The position numbers and the translations under genes were made by a program. A stretch of DNA of 64,000 nucleotides from Mycobacterium sp. 1164966.3 (GTDB lineage Bacteria > Actinomycetota > Actinomycetes > Mycobacteriales > Mycobacteriaceae): the NCBI RefSeq assembly GCF_001665395.1, contig NZ_LZSG01000034.1:124001-188000 (forward strand). Reading direction: 5' to 3'. Shown here in pieces: positions 35,240-45,290 of the stretch; within the stretch, counting starts at the first letter, position 1; every line of letters begins with the position of its first letter. The notes beneath the pieces were generated by a model. That model worked only from the letters and a program-made list of their open reading frames with translations, ran no database searches and was not told where the DNA came from.

Positions 35240-35905
35240 CTAACTCAGCAACGCGGACAACTGCTTTGCGGCTTTGATGACCGCGTCCTTTCCGCGCAGT
35301 ACGACGTCTTCGCGGTGGGAAATGAGGTTGATGCAGGTCGGCGGTGACGGCGCCCGGCGATGTACGGGCACGGCCAATCCGTAAGTATTCGGTTCGATCT
35401 CGCCGTAAGTCATCACCCAGCCGCGCTCTCGTGCGCGCATCACCAGCTCACGTTCCCCCGGGCGCGGCGGCATGCTCGCCAGCAGGGCGATCCCCGCGGC
35501 ACCTCGGTCCAGCGGATAGCGGCTGCCTTCGTGGAACGAAAGTTGGTAGGCCACATGGGTCGGCACGATCACTGCGATCGCCACCTGCTGGTCACCCTCG
35601 GCGACAAGCAGCGAAACGGTGGTACCCAGCTCGTCGGCCAATGCGCGCAGCGTCGGCAGACTCAATTGACGCACGTTGTGGTCGAACGACGCACCCAGCA
35701 CGGCCAGGCCGGAGGCCGGGCGGTAGCGCCCGTCCTCCCCCTTGGCGACCAGCCTGAACTCCGCAAGCGTCGACAGCAACCGATAGGCGATGGTGCGGTG
35801 TACCCCGACTCGATCGGCAAGCTCCTGCACGGTCAGGCCGGTTGCCGATTCCGCAACCAGCTGCAGCGCGGTCAGCCCCCTGGCCAGGGTCTGCGAACCC
35901 GTCAT
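35240..35905 (-). CDS. IclR-family transcriptional regulator
   Basis: A 221-residue regulator. Residues about 1-60 are the winged helix (ARGLTALQLVAESATGLTVQ, ELADRVGVHRTIAYRLLSTL), the rest the IclR effector domain (LADELGTTVSLLVAEG, RYPLDRGAAGIALLASMP). IclR proteins commonly control aromatic degradation operons and respond to pathway acids. It is divergent from the eight-gene meta-cleavage operon, with a palindrome in the gap. Confidence 0.92.
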   Translation of the reverse strand: MTGSQTLARGLTALQLVAESATGLTVQELADRVGVHRTIAYRLLSTLAEFRLVAKGEDGRYRPASGLAVLGASFDHNVRQLSLPTLRALADELGTTVSLLVAEGDQQVAIAVIVPTHVAYQLSFHEGSRYPLDRGAAGIALLASMPPRPGERELVMRARERGWVMTYGEIEPNTYGLAVPVHRRAPSPPTCINLISHREDVVLRGKDAVIKAAKQLSALLS

Positions 35906-35948
35906 GGTCTTGACAGACCCCCACCCGAGAGCGAAGCTCTATATATAA

Positions 35949-35964
35949 CGCACATTAGTGTGCG
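35949..35964. promoter_or_regulatory. Palindrome CGCACATTAGTGTGCG, likely IclR operator
   Basis: Perfect 6-4-6 inverted repeat, 44 bases upstream of the iclR start and 67 bases upstream of the hydrolase start, within an AT-rich segment (atatataa). Position fits control of both divergent transcripts by the adjacent regulator; binding is inferred. Confidence 0.65.
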
Positions 35965-36031
35965 ATATTAGCACAACCAATAGTCCGAAAACGAGAACCA
36001 GATTTCCCGCGATGGGGACCAGAGAGGAACC

Positions 36032-36895
36032 GTGACGGAGTTCGAAAGCATCTGGGGCGATCTGCAAGGCGTCGCGTTCTCGCAGGGCTACCTCTCCGCC
36101 GAGGGAGTTCGTACCCGTTATCTCCGGGCCGGCGATCCGGCCAAGCCGGTGCTGATGCTGTTGCACGGGTCCGCCGGCCACGCCGAGGCCTACGTCCGCA
36201 ATCTGGCCGCGCACGCCGAACATTTCTGGACCTGGTCCATCGACATGCTCGGCCATGGCTACACCGACAAGCCGGGGCACCCGCTGGAAGTCAACCACTA
36301 TGTCGAGCACCTGCTGGCCGTACTGCGCACCATCGGCGCCGACCGTGCTCACATCAGCGGTGAGTCGCTCGGCGGCTGGGTGGCCGCCCGTGCCGCGATC
36401 GACCATCCCGACGTGGTCGACCGCCTGGTCCTCAACACGGCCGGCGGTTCGCAGGCCGACCCGGCAGTGATGCAGCGCATCCTTACCCTGTCCATGGCGG
36501 CCGCCGAAAACCCGACCTGGGAGACGGTCCAGGCGCGCATCAAGTGGCTCATGGCGGATAAGTCCAAGAACTACGACGACCTTGTGGCCACTCGCCAACG
36601 GATCTATCGTCAACCGGGCTTCGTCGCAGCCATGAGTGACATCATGGCGCTGCAGGATCCGGAGATCAGGGCCCGAAACATCTTGGGACCCGCCGAATAT
36701 GGCGCGATAACCGCGCCCACCCTGGTGCTATGGACCAGCGACGACCCGACCGCCGACGTGGCCGAGGGGCGCCGCATCGCCTCGATGATTCCCGGGGCCC
36801 GGTTCGAGGTCATGCCGGGGTGTGGTCACTGGCCGCAATACGAGGACGCCAAGACCTTCAATCGTCTGCATCTCGACTTTCTGCTGGGGCGTTGA
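36032..36895 (+). CDS. MhpC-like meta-cleavage product hydrolase
   Basis: A 287-residue alpha/beta-hydrolase from GTG 36032. Oxyanion-loop [12 protein letters not shown], nucleophile elbow [11 protein letters not shown], acid in [11 protein letters not shown], and His in [11 protein letters not shown]. Length and order match the C-C hydrolases MhpC/HsaD, which split the ring-opened product of extradiol cleavage. Its stop overlaps the start of the hydroxylase gene (TGATG), placing it first in the operon. Confidence 0.82.
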   Translation: MTEFESIWGDLQGVAFSQGYLSAEGVRTRYLRAGDPAKPVLMLLHGSAGHAEAYVRNLAAHAEHFWTWSIDMLGHGYTDKPGHPLEVNHYVEHLLAVLRTIGADRAHISGESLGGWVAARAAIDHPDVVDRLVLNTAGGSQADPAVMQRILTLSMAAAENPTWETVQARIKWLMADKSKNYDDLVATRQRIYRQPGFVAAMSDIMALQDPEIRARNILGPAEYGAITAPTLVLWTSDDPTADVAEGRRIASMIPGARFEVMPGCGHWPQYEDAKTFNRLHLDFLLGR

Positions 36896-38592
36896 TGAGC
36901 GGACAGGCCACAGATGTCGAGGTTCTGGTTGTCGGCGCCGGGCCGGTCGGGCTTACCCTGGCCAATATCCTTGGCCTGCAAGGGGTGAGGACGCTGGTGG
37001 TCGAGGAGCGGGCGACGCTGATCGACTACCCGCGCGGCGTCGGGCTGGACGACGAGTCGTTGCGCACCTTCCAGTCGATCGGTCTGGTGGACCGTGTCCT
37101 GCCACATACCGTGCCCAACCAGATTCTGCGCTTCTACGACTCCCAGCGCCGCATCCTCGCCGAAATGGCGCCGCCCGACGCGCGTTTCGGCTGGCCGAAG
37201 CGCAACGGGTTCGTACAGCCACTGGTCGACGCCGAATTGCTCGGTGGCTTGGACAGATTCGACCATGTCGAGGTCTGGTGGGAACGGCCGATGACGTCGT
37301 GCCGGCAGACTGCCGATGGGGTGACCGTCGAGCTCGGCGGCGACGGTGAGGCCCGCAGCGTGCGGGCGGGTTACGTTGTCGGCTGCGACGGCGGTCGCAG
37401 CATGACCCGCCGGATGATGGACGTGTCGTTCGACGGGACCACGTCGTCGACGCGGTGGCTGGTCGTGGACATCGCCAACGATCCGCTGGGCCACCCCAAC
37501 AGTGAGGTGGGCGCCGACCCGGAGCGGCCCTATGCCTCCATCTCAATCGCGCACGGTATTCGACGGTTCGAGTTCATGATTCACGCCGACGAGACCGACG
37601 AGCAGGCCGAGGACCCCGCATTTCTGACGCAGATGCTGGCGCGGATGGTCCCGCACCCCGACCGGGTCGACGTGATCCGCCGCCGGGTCTACACCCACCA
37701 CTCGCGGATCGCCGGCGCCTTTCGCAGCGGCCGCCTGCTGCTGGCCGGAGACGCCGCGCACCTCATGCCAGTCTGGCAAGGGCAGGGCTACAACAGCGGC
37801 ATTCGCGATGCGGCCAACCTGGGCTGGAAGCTTGCCGCTGTGGTTACCGGCCGCGCGGACGCCGAATTGCTGGACAGCTACGACGTGGAGCGGCGCAAGC
37901 ACGCCCGCGCGATGATCGACCTCTCCACCATGGTGGGGCGGGTGATCTCACCGACCAACCGCCGCGTCGCCGCGGCGCGGGACCTGGTCGTGCGATCGGC
38001 GTCAATTGTGCCCTCGCTCAAGCGGTATGTGCTCGAAATGCGGTTCAAGCCGATGCCGCGTTACGAGCACGGGGCCGTCGTCCACGCCGAACCGCGCCAT
38101 CCGGGCTCGCCGGTCGGTACCCTGTTCGTGCAGCCCCGAGTCGATACCCGGACGCAACACGATGTGCTTCTGGACGACGTGCTTGGCGACTGGTTCGCCG
38201 TGCTGTGCTGGAACAACAATCCGCGCAAGATTCTCGGCGAGCAGGCGTCCGCGAAGTGGAAGACGTTGGGTACCAAGTTCATTGCGCTGCGCCCGCTGAC
38301 GCAACTGCACTGGACTGGGGACGACGATCCCGACGTGGTGATCGTGGGGGACCGCAGCGGTGGTCTCAAGGCCTGGTTCGACAATCAGCAGGAGTCGGTG
38401 CTATTCCTGCGCCCGGATCGCTGCATCGCCGGAGCTTGCATCGCGCAGCTCGCGCCGGAGCTGAGCGCGTCGCTGCTCGACACCCTCGCACTGACGCCGG
38501 AAGGGGGTGAGTTATCAAGTGCCACTGGCTCTGTGCTGTATGTCCCACAGCCCGCTGCTGAATCTACCGGGGCCGTCGCAGGACCTGCTTGA
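36895..38592 (+). CDS. mhpA: MhpA-like FAD-dependent aromatic hydroxylase
   Basis: A 565-residue single-component flavin monooxygenase that puts a hydroxyl next to an existing one. FAD fold [18 protein letters not shown] motif [14 protein letters not shown], second FAD motif [19 protein letters not shown], and a thioredoxin-like C-terminal domain. It resembles E. coli 3-(3-hydroxyphenyl)propionate 2-hydroxylase throughout, including the segment [10 protein letters not shown]. The natural ring substrate need not be phenylpropionate. Its 3' end overlaps the dioxygenase gene by up to 86 bases. Confidence 0.88.
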   Translation: MSGQATDVEVLVVGAGPVGLTLANILGLQGVRTLVVEERATLIDYPRGVGLDDESLRTFQSIGLVDRVLPHTVPNQILRFYDSQRRILAEMAPPDARFGWPKRNGFVQPLVDAELLGGLDRFDHVEVWWERPMTSCRQTADGVTVELGGDGEARSVRAGYVVGCDGGRSMTRRMMDVSFDGTTSSTRWLVVDIANDPLGHPNSEVGADPERPYASISIAHGIRRFEFMIHADETDEQAEDPAFLTQMLARMVPHPDRVDVIRRRVYTHHSRIAGAFRSGRLLLAGDAAHLMPVWQGQGYNSGIRDAANLGWKLAAVVTGRADAELLDSYDVERRKHARAMIDLSTMVGRVISPTNRRVAAARDLVVRSASIVPSLKRYVLEMRFKPMPRYEHGAVVHAEPRHPGSPVGTLFVQPRVDTRTQHDVLLDDVLGDWFAVLCWNNNPRKILGEQASAKWKTLGTKFIALRPLTQLHWTGDDDPDVVIVGDRSGGLKAWFDNQQESVLFLRPDRCIAGACIAQLAPELSASLLDTLALTPEGGELSSATGSVLYVPQPAAESTGAVAGPA

Positions 38593-39457
38593 CGACGTCG
38601 AGGCCGCGATCGCGCAGGCGCGAGACTTCGTCGGCGACTACGACCCCGAACTTGTCGTCATCTTCTCTCCGGACCACTACAACGGCTTCTTCTATAGGGT
38701 GATGCCGCCATTCTGTATCGGCATGCGCGCCAAGGGAATCGGCGACTACGGCACTCACTTGGGAGAGCTGGACGTGCCCGAAGGCATTGCAGCCGACTGT
38801 GCGAAATCCGTTCTGGGGTCCGGCGTCGACGTGGCGGTCTCGGCCGGCATGGACGTCGACCACGGCACCGTGCAGCCGCTGGAGAAGCTGTTCGGGGACG
38901 CCACCTCACGCCCGGTGATCCCGATCTTCATCAACGCGATCGCCGCGCCGCTGGGGCCGCTACACCGTTGCCGGGCATTGGGTATCGCGGTAGGTGAGTA
39001 CCTGGCGACCCTGGACAAGCGCGTCCTGGTGATCGGATCCGGTGGACTTTCCCACAGCCCGCCGGTACCTACGCTGGACACGGCCGGCCCAGCTGTCCTG
39101 CGGCGAATCGTCGAAGGCGAACCGATGACGGCCGAGCAGCGCCACGCGCGGCAGACCGCGGTCATCGACGCCGCCAAGAGCTTCGCCGGCGGGGAGAGCA
39201 AACTTCAACCACTCAACCCGATGTGGGACCACCGCTTCCTGGAGATCGTCGACGCGGGTCGGCTCGATGAGCTCGATCAATGGTCCAACTCCTTCGTCTT
39301 GCACGAGGGCGGTAGCTCGGCGCACGAAATCAGGACCTGGGTTGCGGCTTTCGCGGCGCTGGCCACCGCGGGGCCGTACCAGACGACGGTGCGCTACTAC
39401 AAGCCCGCCGCCGAACTGATCGCCGGCTTCGCCATCAGGACGGCGGTGCCGATATGA
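38507..39457 (+). CDS. mhpB: MhpB-like extradiol catechol dioxygenase (LigB family)
   Basis: A 316-residue non-heme iron dioxygenase that opens a catechol ring beside its hydroxyls. It follows E. coli MhpB closely: [11 protein letters not shown] (iron His), [32 protein letters not shown] (catalytic His), [14 protein letters not shown] and [16 protein letters not shown] 38507 is given; GTG 38519 fits the MhpB N-terminus equally well and has a better-spaced GGAAGGGG upstream. Confidence 0.92.
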   Translation: MSYQVPLALCCMSHSPLLNLPGPSQDLLDDVEAAIAQARDFVGDYDPELVVIFSPDHYNGFFYRVMPPFCIGMRAKGIGDYGTHLGELDVPEGIAADCAKSVLGSGVDVAVSAGMDVDHGTVQPLEKLFGDATSRPVIPIFINAIAAPLGPLHRCRALGIAVGEYLATLDKRVLVIGSGGLSHSPPVPTLDTAGPAVLRRIVEGEPMTAEQRHARQTAVIDAAKSFAGGESKLQPLNPMWDHRFLEIVDAGRLDELDQWSNSFVLHEGGSSAHEIRTWVAAFAALATAGPYQTTVRYYKPAAELIAGFAIRTAVPI

Positions 39458-41190
39458 GCGCCGCCGAGCACGTCGTCGACGTACTGATCGTCGGTTCCGG
39501 CGGAGGCGGCATGACCGCTGCTCTCACGGCGAATGCCTCCGGGCTGGATGCGCTGGTGGTCGAGAAGTCGCCGCAATTCGGTGGTTCCACCGCGCTGTCC
39601 GGAGGTGGCATCTGGGTTCCCGGGGCGCCCGCCCAGCGCAGGGAGGGTTACGTCCCATCGCCAGACGGCGTCGTCGAATACCTGCGGCGCGTCACCGACG
39701 GCCTGGTCAGCGATGCCCGGATACGTCAGTACGTCGAATCATCCCCGAAGATGCTGGAGTTCTTGGAGGGGCTCTCCGGCTGGCTCGAGTTCGTCTGGAA
39801 ACCCGGCTATGCCGACTACTATCCGGAACTGCCGGGCGGATCCGGCCTGGGCAGCACCATCAATGTGCCGCCGATCGACTTGCGCACGTTGGGCGCCGAC
39901 GAGCAGAACCTGCTGCAGCCACTGGCGCTTGCCCCCAAGGGAATCTGGCTGGGGCCCAAGGAACTTCGGTCGTTCTACCAAATCAGACAGTCGTGGGCCG
40001 GAAAAGGTGTACTGCTGAAACTGATTTCGCGGATGGTCAGGGCCAGGGTGTTCGGCGAGCGGATGGCGGCGATCGGCCAATCGCTGGCGGCTCGGCTGCG
40101 GCTGGCAATGAAGGAACGTGATATCCCGCTCTGGCTGAACTCTCCGATGATCGAGCTGATCACCGATACCGACGGGGCGGTGACCGGTGCGGTGGTGGAA
40201 CGAGACGGTAGGCAGCGCATCGTCGCGCGCCTCGGCGTCATCCTGGCCTCGGGAGGCTTCGACCACGACCTCGCCTGGCGCAGGGAGCAGCTGCCCGTTT
40301 TGGATCAAGACTGGAGCTTCGGTAATCCCGCCGCCATGGGCGACGGGATACGCGCGGGCCAAAAGGTCGGCGCGGCAACCGATCTACTCGACGAGGCCTG
40401 GTGGTTTCCGGCGATGCAATGGCCGGACGGCCGAATGCAGTTCATGCTCAACGAACGGATGATGCCTGCGCAGTTCGTCGTCAACGGCGAAGGCAAGCGC
40501 TTCATCAACGAGGCAGCGCCGTACATGGATTTCGGTCACGCGATGATCGAGGGCCAGAACTCCGGCGTCACCCACATCCCCTGCTGGCTCATCACCGATC
40601 ACCGGTCCTGGAACCGCTACGTCATCGGCGGCCATCTTCCGATACCCAAAACCCCGGGCGCACCGGTTCCCACCGGCCGCAAGGTCCCGCGCGGCTGGCT
40701 GGAATCAGGCGTCGTCAAGGCCGCCAGGAGTTGGGACGAGATGGCCACCAAGATCGGCGTGCCGGCGCAACAACTTTCCGAGACCGCCCGCCGCTTCAAC
40801 GAGCTGGCGCGCAGCGGTCACGACGACGACTTCAACCGCGGGGACAGCGTCTACGACAACTACTACGGCGATCCGACACTGCCGAACCCCAACCTGTATC
40901 CGCTGGGTGACCCGCCGTACTACGCGTTCCGGATCGTCCTCGGGGACCTCGGAACGTCCGGTGGCCTACGGACCGACGAATACGCCCGTGTGCTGCGACC
41001 CGACAACACGGTGGTGCCGGGTTTGTACGCGGTGGGCAACACCTCGGCGCCGGTGATGGGCCGCAGCTACGCCGGCGCGGGGGCGACGATCGGCCCGGCG
41101 ATGACTTTCGGTTTCGTCGCCGCGAAACACATTTCTGACCAGGCCGCGCAGCAGGCCGAACAGACCCTTGATTCCCATGGGAGGTATTGA
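39454..41190 (+). CDS. KstD-like FAD dehydrogenase
   Basis: A 578-residue flavoprotein, four-base overlap with the dioxygenase gene. FAD fold [35 protein letters not shown], and C-terminal [19 protein letters not shown] with the YAGAG form of the YxxxG active-site pattern. Placed directly behind a meta-cleavage dioxygenase, it probably desaturates an alicyclic ketone to the phenol that MhpA-like hydroxylase uses, as KstD does in steroid ring A/B opening. Confidence 0.87.
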   Translation: MSAAEHVVDVLIVGSGGGGMTAALTANASGLDALVVEKSPQFGGSTALSGGGIWVPGAPAQRREGYVPSPDGVVEYLRRVTDGLVSDARIRQYVESSPKMLEFLEGLSGWLEFVWKPGYADYYPELPGGSGLGSTINVPPIDLRTLGADEQNLLQPLALAPKGIWLGPKELRSFYQIRQSWAGKGVLLKLISRMVRARVFGERMAAIGQSLAARLRLAMKERDIPLWLNSPMIELITDTDGAVTGAVVERDGRQRIVARLGVILASGGFDHDLAWRREQLPVLDQDWSFGNPAAMGDGIRAGQKVGAATDLLDEAWWFPAMQWPDGRMQFMLNERMMPAQFVVNGEGKRFINEAAPYMDFGHAMIEGQNSGVTHIPCWLITDHRSWNRYVIGGHLPIPKTPGAPVPTGRKVPRGWLESGVVKAARSWDEMATKIGVPAQQLSETARRFNELARSGHDDDFNRGDSVYDNYYGDPTLPNPNLYPLGDPPYYAFRIVLGDLGTSGGLRTDEYARVLRPDNTVVPGLYAVGNTSAPVMGRSYAGAGATIGPAMTFGFVAAKHISDQAAQQAEQTLDSHGRY

Positions 41191-42506
41191 TGAAAATTTC
41201 GCTGTTCTACGAGTTCGCCCTGCCCCGTCCCTGGGCGCCGGACGACGAACGGATCATGCTGCAGGAGTGCCTGGACGAGGTCGAGGCCGCCGACAAGGCC
41301 GGCTTCTCCACCGTTTGGCTCACCGAACATCACTTCCTGGAGGAGTATTGTCATTCCACCGCACCGGAGATCTTCCTGGCTGCGGCCAGCCAGCGGACCA
41401 TGAACATCCGGCTGGGGTTCGGCATCATGCATATGCCGCCCGCGGTGAATCACCCGGCTCGGGTTGCGGAACGCATTGCCACCCTTGACCTCATCTCCAA
41501 CGGGCGTGTCGAGTTCGGCACTGGAGAATCGTCTTCGGTCGGTGAATTGGGGGGATTCAACATCGACCCCGCCGACAAGCGCGCTCAATGGGAGGAAGCG
41601 CTCGAGGTCGCGATCCGTTGCATGATCGAGGAGCCGTTCACCGGTTTCAAGGGCGAGCACATCGAGATGCCCGCACGTAACGTGATTCCCAAGCCGATGC
41701 AAAAGCCGCACCCGCCGGTCTGGGTGGCCTGCACCCGCCCCGCCAGTGTGCAGATGGCAGCCCAAAAGGCCATCGGCGCGTTGAGTTTCGCTTACACCGG
41801 GCCCGGCCCGCTGACCGAGCGGGTCAACGGCTACTACAAGGAGTTCGAGGAGAACGGGGTGCCGGTCACGCCGGCGATCAACCCGAACATCCTCGCCATT
41901 GGCGGCGACTTGTCGATGATGGTCGCCAAGACCGACGAGTTGGCCCTGCAACGCCTCGGCCAGGGCGGCGGGTTCTTCTCGTTCGGCATCATGCACTACT
42001 ACATGACCGGTGTGCACACCCCGGGCCGGACCGGCGTGTGGAAACGCTATCTCGAAGAGGTGGTGAAGGATCCGACGCTGGCCTACGGGCCTGGACGCGG
42101 TGCGATCGGCTCTCCGGCCACTGTGCGTGAGTTTCTGCGCGGCTACGAGGAGAGCGGGGTCGACGAAATCATTCTGCTACTCAACCCGCGTAGCCACGAG
42201 GGCACGATGGAATCCATCGAGCTGATGGGCAAAGAGGTGCTGCCCGAATTCATCGAGCGCGACGAAAAAGCAGTGGCCGACAAGGCGGCTCGGCTGGCAC
42301 CGGTCATCGAGAAGGTCGAGGCGCGGCGGCCGGAGACACGACCTTTTGAAGCGCCGCAGTTCGACGAGAGCTACTCATTCGGCGGGTTGCCTACCGGCCG
42401 CGGCGGTAAGTTCACCGCCAGCGAGATCCCCGAAGCAATGGCCGAGATCAACGAGGGTCGGGTCCAGGCGGCGCAGCGGGCCAAGGAGGAGCAGCAGCGC
42501 AAGTGA
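41190..42506 (+). CDS. Luciferase-like flavin monooxygenase
   Basis: A 438-residue LuxA-type TIM-barrel protein, with TGATG coupling to the previous gene. It shows LFYEFALPRPW, TVWLTEHHFLEEY, GFGIMHMPPAVNHPARVAER, LISNGRVEFGTGE and NVIPKPMQKPHPPVW. It is longer than the F420 group above and closer to FMN-using alkanal or Baeyer-Villiger-type monooxygenases. A C-terminal helical extension ends in a charged tail. Probably oxygenates a pathway ketone. Confidence 0.82.
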   Translation: MKISLFYEFALPRPWAPDDERIMLQECLDEVEAADKAGFSTVWLTEHHFLEEYCHSTAPEIFLAAASQRTMNIRLGFGIMHMPPAVNHPARVAERIATLDLISNGRVEFGTGESSSVGELGGFNIDPADKRAQWEEALEVAIRCMIEEPFTGFKGEHIEMPARNVIPKPMQKPHPPVWVACTRPASVQMAAQKAIGALSFAYTGPGPLTERVNGYYKEFEENGVPVTPAINPNILAIGGDLSMMVAKTDELALQRLGQGGGFFSFGIMHYYMTGVHTPGRTGVWKRYLEEVVKDPTLAYGPGRGAIGSPATVREFLRGYEESGVDEIILLLNPRSHEGTMESIELMGKEVLPEFIERDEKAVADKAARLAPVIEKVEARRPETRPFEAPQFDESYSFGGLPTGRGGKFTASEIPEAMAEINEGRVQAAQRAKEEQQRK

Positions 42507-43327
42507 CGGCCATCGACGACCTGTGGCGTTACGACGGTCGCCGCGCGGTGGTGACCGGCTGCGCGTCGGGCATCGGCGAACAGGTGGTACGACAGCTCAC
42601 CGAACTCGGCGCGCACGTAATCGGCCTCGACCAACGCCGACCGGCATTCGAGATCAACGACTTTCACGAAGTAGACCTCACCGACTCCGCCGCGATCGAT
42701 CGCGCGGTTGCCGGCATCGGCCAGGTCGACTCGCTGTTCAACGTTGCCGGTGTCTCCTCGGGAATTGGCGATCCGCAACTTGTCGTCACGATCAACTTCC
42801 TTGGCCTGCGGCATCTGACCGAGGCGCTGATCCCGAAGATGAGGGCGGGGTCATCCATCGTCAGCGTGTCCTCGCTGGCCGCCTCCGGATACCGCGAGCA
42901 TCTGCGAGCTGTGGCGCCGCTGCTGAATACCGCGACAATGCGAGAGGGCACCGACTGGTGTCGGCGTCACCCCGATGAGCTGACCGGCGGTGGTTACCAG
43001 TTCTCCAAAGAGGCGGTCATCCTTTACACCATGCAAAACGTTTCGCGGCTGGGCGCCAAAGGCATCCGGATCAACTGCACCGGGCCCGGCGTCACCGAGA
43101 CGCCGATACTCGACCAGCTCAGGACGGCATACGGGCAGGGTTTCCTCGACGACATCCCCAAGCCGTTGGGAAGGGTTTCCGGCCCGGCTGAACAGGCCGC
43201 GGTGCTGACGTTTCTGAATAGTCGTGCGGCCAGCTATATTTCCGGTCAGGTGGTATGGGTTGACGGTGGAAACACCGCCGCTGCGATCGCCCGTGAACTC
43301 GAGGGAGGAGCCTCGTGGCCAGCTTGA
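42503..43327 (+). CDS. Short-chain dehydrogenase/reductase
   Basis: A 274-residue classical SDR from GTG 42503 (four-base overlap). NAD-binding TGCASGIGEQ, NVAGVSSG, catalytic Ser in SVSSLAASG and YQFSKEA (Tyr and Lys), and a C-terminal VWVDGGN. It contains an insertion of about 25 residues before the Tyr, as in 3-alpha-hydroxysteroid dehydrogenases that act on alicyclic alcohols. Likely interconverts a ring hydroxyl and ketone. Confidence 0.85.
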   Translation: MTAIDDLWRYDGRRAVVTGCASGIGEQVVRQLTELGAHVIGLDQRRPAFEINDFHEVDLTDSAAIDRAVAGIGQVDSLFNVAGVSSGIGDPQLVVTINFLGLRHLTEALIPKMRAGSSIVSVSSLAASGYREHLRAVAPLLNTATMREGTDWCRRHPDELTGGGYQFSKEAVILYTMQNVSRLGAKGIRINCTGPGVTETPILDQLRTAYGQGFLDDIPKPLGRVSGPAEQAAVLTFLNSRAASYISGQVVWVDGGNTAAAIARELEGGASWPA

Positions 43328-44307
43328 CCGACTTCCGGAGAGTCGCTCGCGAGGTCTCCAATTGGGGTCGTTGGGGAGACGACGACGAGCTCGGCACACT
43401 GAACTTCATCACCGCGGACCAGGTTGCCCACGCCGCCAGCCTGGTCCGGCATGGCCGAGTGTTTCCCCTCGGGGTCGACTTCGGCGCGTCAGGACCGCAG
43501 GGCGCCTTCGAGTTTCGGCACAACCCCGTACACGTGATGACGGTCGACGGTGGCGACGTCAGGACACTGGCCAAGTATGGACCTGGGTGGGAGCGTAACC
43601 CGTTGGCGCACCAGCTGAGCGGCTACATGACCGCCGACAACCCCTTCCGCTTCAACGACGACATGATCATCATGCCGTTGCAGGCGGCCAGCCAATGGGA
43701 TGCGCTGTCGCACGTCTACTACGACGACCAGCTCTACAACGGCTTTCCGGCGGATTCGGTGACCAGTATGGGCGCCTACCACTGCGGCATCGACAAGGTC
43801 GACGCCAAGGGCATCACTTCCCGCGGTGTATTGCTTGACCTGGTTCGCCATCGCGGCGCGGAAATCTTCCTCGAGGCCGGCAATCCGATCACGCCGGAAG
43901 AACTGGACGACGTCGCACGCGCCCAAGGCGTGAGCGTCGGACGCGGTGACATTGTGCTGATCCGGACCGGTTGGTGGACAAGGTTTCTCATGACTGGCAA
44001 CAAGACAGAAGGCTACTCCGGACTGGACTGGCGATGTGCCCAATGGCTGCACGACCACGAGATCGCTGCCGTCGCGGCCGACAACCTCCAAGTCGAAGAC
44101 CTGGTATCCGGAGTCGAGGGGACAACTTTCCCGCTGCACATGCTGTGCCTGCGCGATATGGGGATGATGTTCGGCGAGTACTGGGACCTCGCCGCGCTGG
44201 CGGACGACTGCGCCGCCGACGGCGTATACGAGTTCCAGCTTGTGGCGCCGCCGTTGAGAGTCGTTGGCGCCGTTGGTTCCCCGGTCAATCCGATCGCGAT
44301 CAAGTGA
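43315..44307 (+). CDS. Cyclase-family (kynurenine-formamidase-like) hydrolase
   Basis: A 330-residue protein of the metal-dependent cyclase family (Pfam Cyclase): WGDDDELGTLNFITADQV, SQWDALSHVYYDD with the metal-binding HxD-like site, GRGDIVLIRTGWW and FPLHMLCLRDMGMM. The family hydrolyses cyclic amides or 1,3-diketones. GTG 43315 overlaps the SDR gene by 13 bases. In this pathway it could open a ring or a lactone. Confidence 0.85.
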   Translation: MASLTDFRRVAREVSNWGRWGDDDELGTLNFITADQVAHAASLVRHGRVFPLGVDFGASGPQGAFEFRHNPVHVMTVDGGDVRTLAKYGPGWERNPLAHQLSGYMTADNPFRFNDDMIIMPLQAASQWDALSHVYYDDQLYNGFPADSVTSMGAYHCGIDKVDAKGITSRGVLLDLVRHRGAEIFLEAGNPITPEELDDVARAQGVSVGRGDIVLIRTGWWTRFLMTGNKTEGYSGLDWRCAQWLHDHEIAAVAADNLQVEDLVSGVEGTTFPLHMLCLRDMGMMFGEYWDLAALADDCAADGVYEFQLVAPPLRVVGAVGSPVNPIAIK

Positions 44308-45125
44308 CCCAGATACATCGCAGGACCATTTCGGTGGACGGCCTGGTCACCAGCTACCTGGAGGCCGGTCACGGGGACCCGGTGGTGCTGCTGCACGGTG
44401 GCGAGTTCGGCGCGAGTGCCGAACTCGGCTGGGAACGGAATATCGCTGAACTCGCCGGATACTACCGGGTGCTGGCACCCGACCAACTCGGGTTCGGACA
44501 GTCGGCGAAGGTCATCGACTTCGTCGACGGGCGCGGAATGCGGATCCGGCATGTCGCCCGATTCTGCGAGCTGCTCGACATCGCCTCGGCGCATTTCGCC
44601 GGCAACTCGATGGGCGCCATCAACCTGCTGACCGACGCGACATCTGATGCACCACAGCTGCCGGTTCGCAGCCTCGTGGTCATCTGCGGTGGCGGAGAGA
44701 TCCAGCAAAACAAGCACTTTCGGGCGCTCCAGCAGTACGACGCGACGATGCCGGCCATGCGGCGCATCGTCGAGGCGTTGTTCTACGACCCGCGCTATCC
44801 GGCCGACGACGAGTATGTGCGGCGCCGATATGAGTCCAGTACTGCGCCGGGCGCGTGGGAGGCGGTGGCCGCGGCCCGTTTTCGGCGCCCTGGCGCTCCC
44901 ACGCCGTCGGTGTCGGCAACCGCGCGACCCTACGAGCGCATCGGCGTGCCCACGTTGGTCGTCGAGGGAGGGAACGACAAGCTCCTGCCCGCCGGTTGGG
45001 CCGCGCAGATCGCGAAGCAGATCGAAGGCGGGCGTTCAGTCGTTGTCGAGGACGCCGGCCACTGTCCGCAGATCGAGCAGCCCGGGACTGTCAACGAGTT
45101 GCTGCTGAACTTCCTGGCCCAGTAG
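44304..45125 (+). CDS. Alpha/beta-hydrolase
   Basis: A 273-residue hydrolase from GTG 44304 (four-base overlap). Oxyanion-loop VVLLHGGEFGASAELGWE, APDQLGFGQSAK, nucleophile elbow AGNSMGAINLL, acid in EGGNDKLLPAGW and His in EDAGHCPQIEQP. It is a second candidate C-C or ester hydrolase in the operon. It is the last gene; a hairpin follows at once. Confidence 0.83.
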   Translation: MTQIHRRTISVDGLVTSYLEAGHGDPVVLLHGGEFGASAELGWERNIAELAGYYRVLAPDQLGFGQSAKVIDFVDGRGMRIRHVARFCELLDIASAHFAGNSMGAINLLTDATSDAPQLPVRSLVVICGGGEIQQNKHFRALQQYDATMPAMRRIVEALFYDPRYPADDEYVRRRYESSTAPGAWEAVAAARFRRPGAPTPSVSATARPYERIGVPTLVVEGGNDKLLPAGWAAQIAKQIEGGRSVVVEDAGHCPQIEQPGTVNELLLNFLAQ

Positions 45126-45127
45126 CC

Positions 45128-45184
45128 CGAGCAGACGCAAAATCCCCCATTTCGAGCTCCAAAAGGCGATTTTGCGTTTGCTCG
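45128..45184. repeat. Long hairpin, copy 3 of the GCGAGCAGACGCAAAA family
   Basis: Arms 45128-45144 and 45168-45184, 17 bases with one C-to-T change that still allows a G-U pair in RNA. It lies just after the last gene of the meta-cleavage operon, and is the only copy between co-directional genes. Confidence 0.8.
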
Positions 45185-45290
45185 CGCTCTCCACCGTCTC
45201 ATCCATCGGGAGACAGTCGGCCATAGCGCGACGCCGACGGCTACGTTCGCATCTGGTCGCGGATGAGCCGCGAATGAATGGAGCTCAGTG

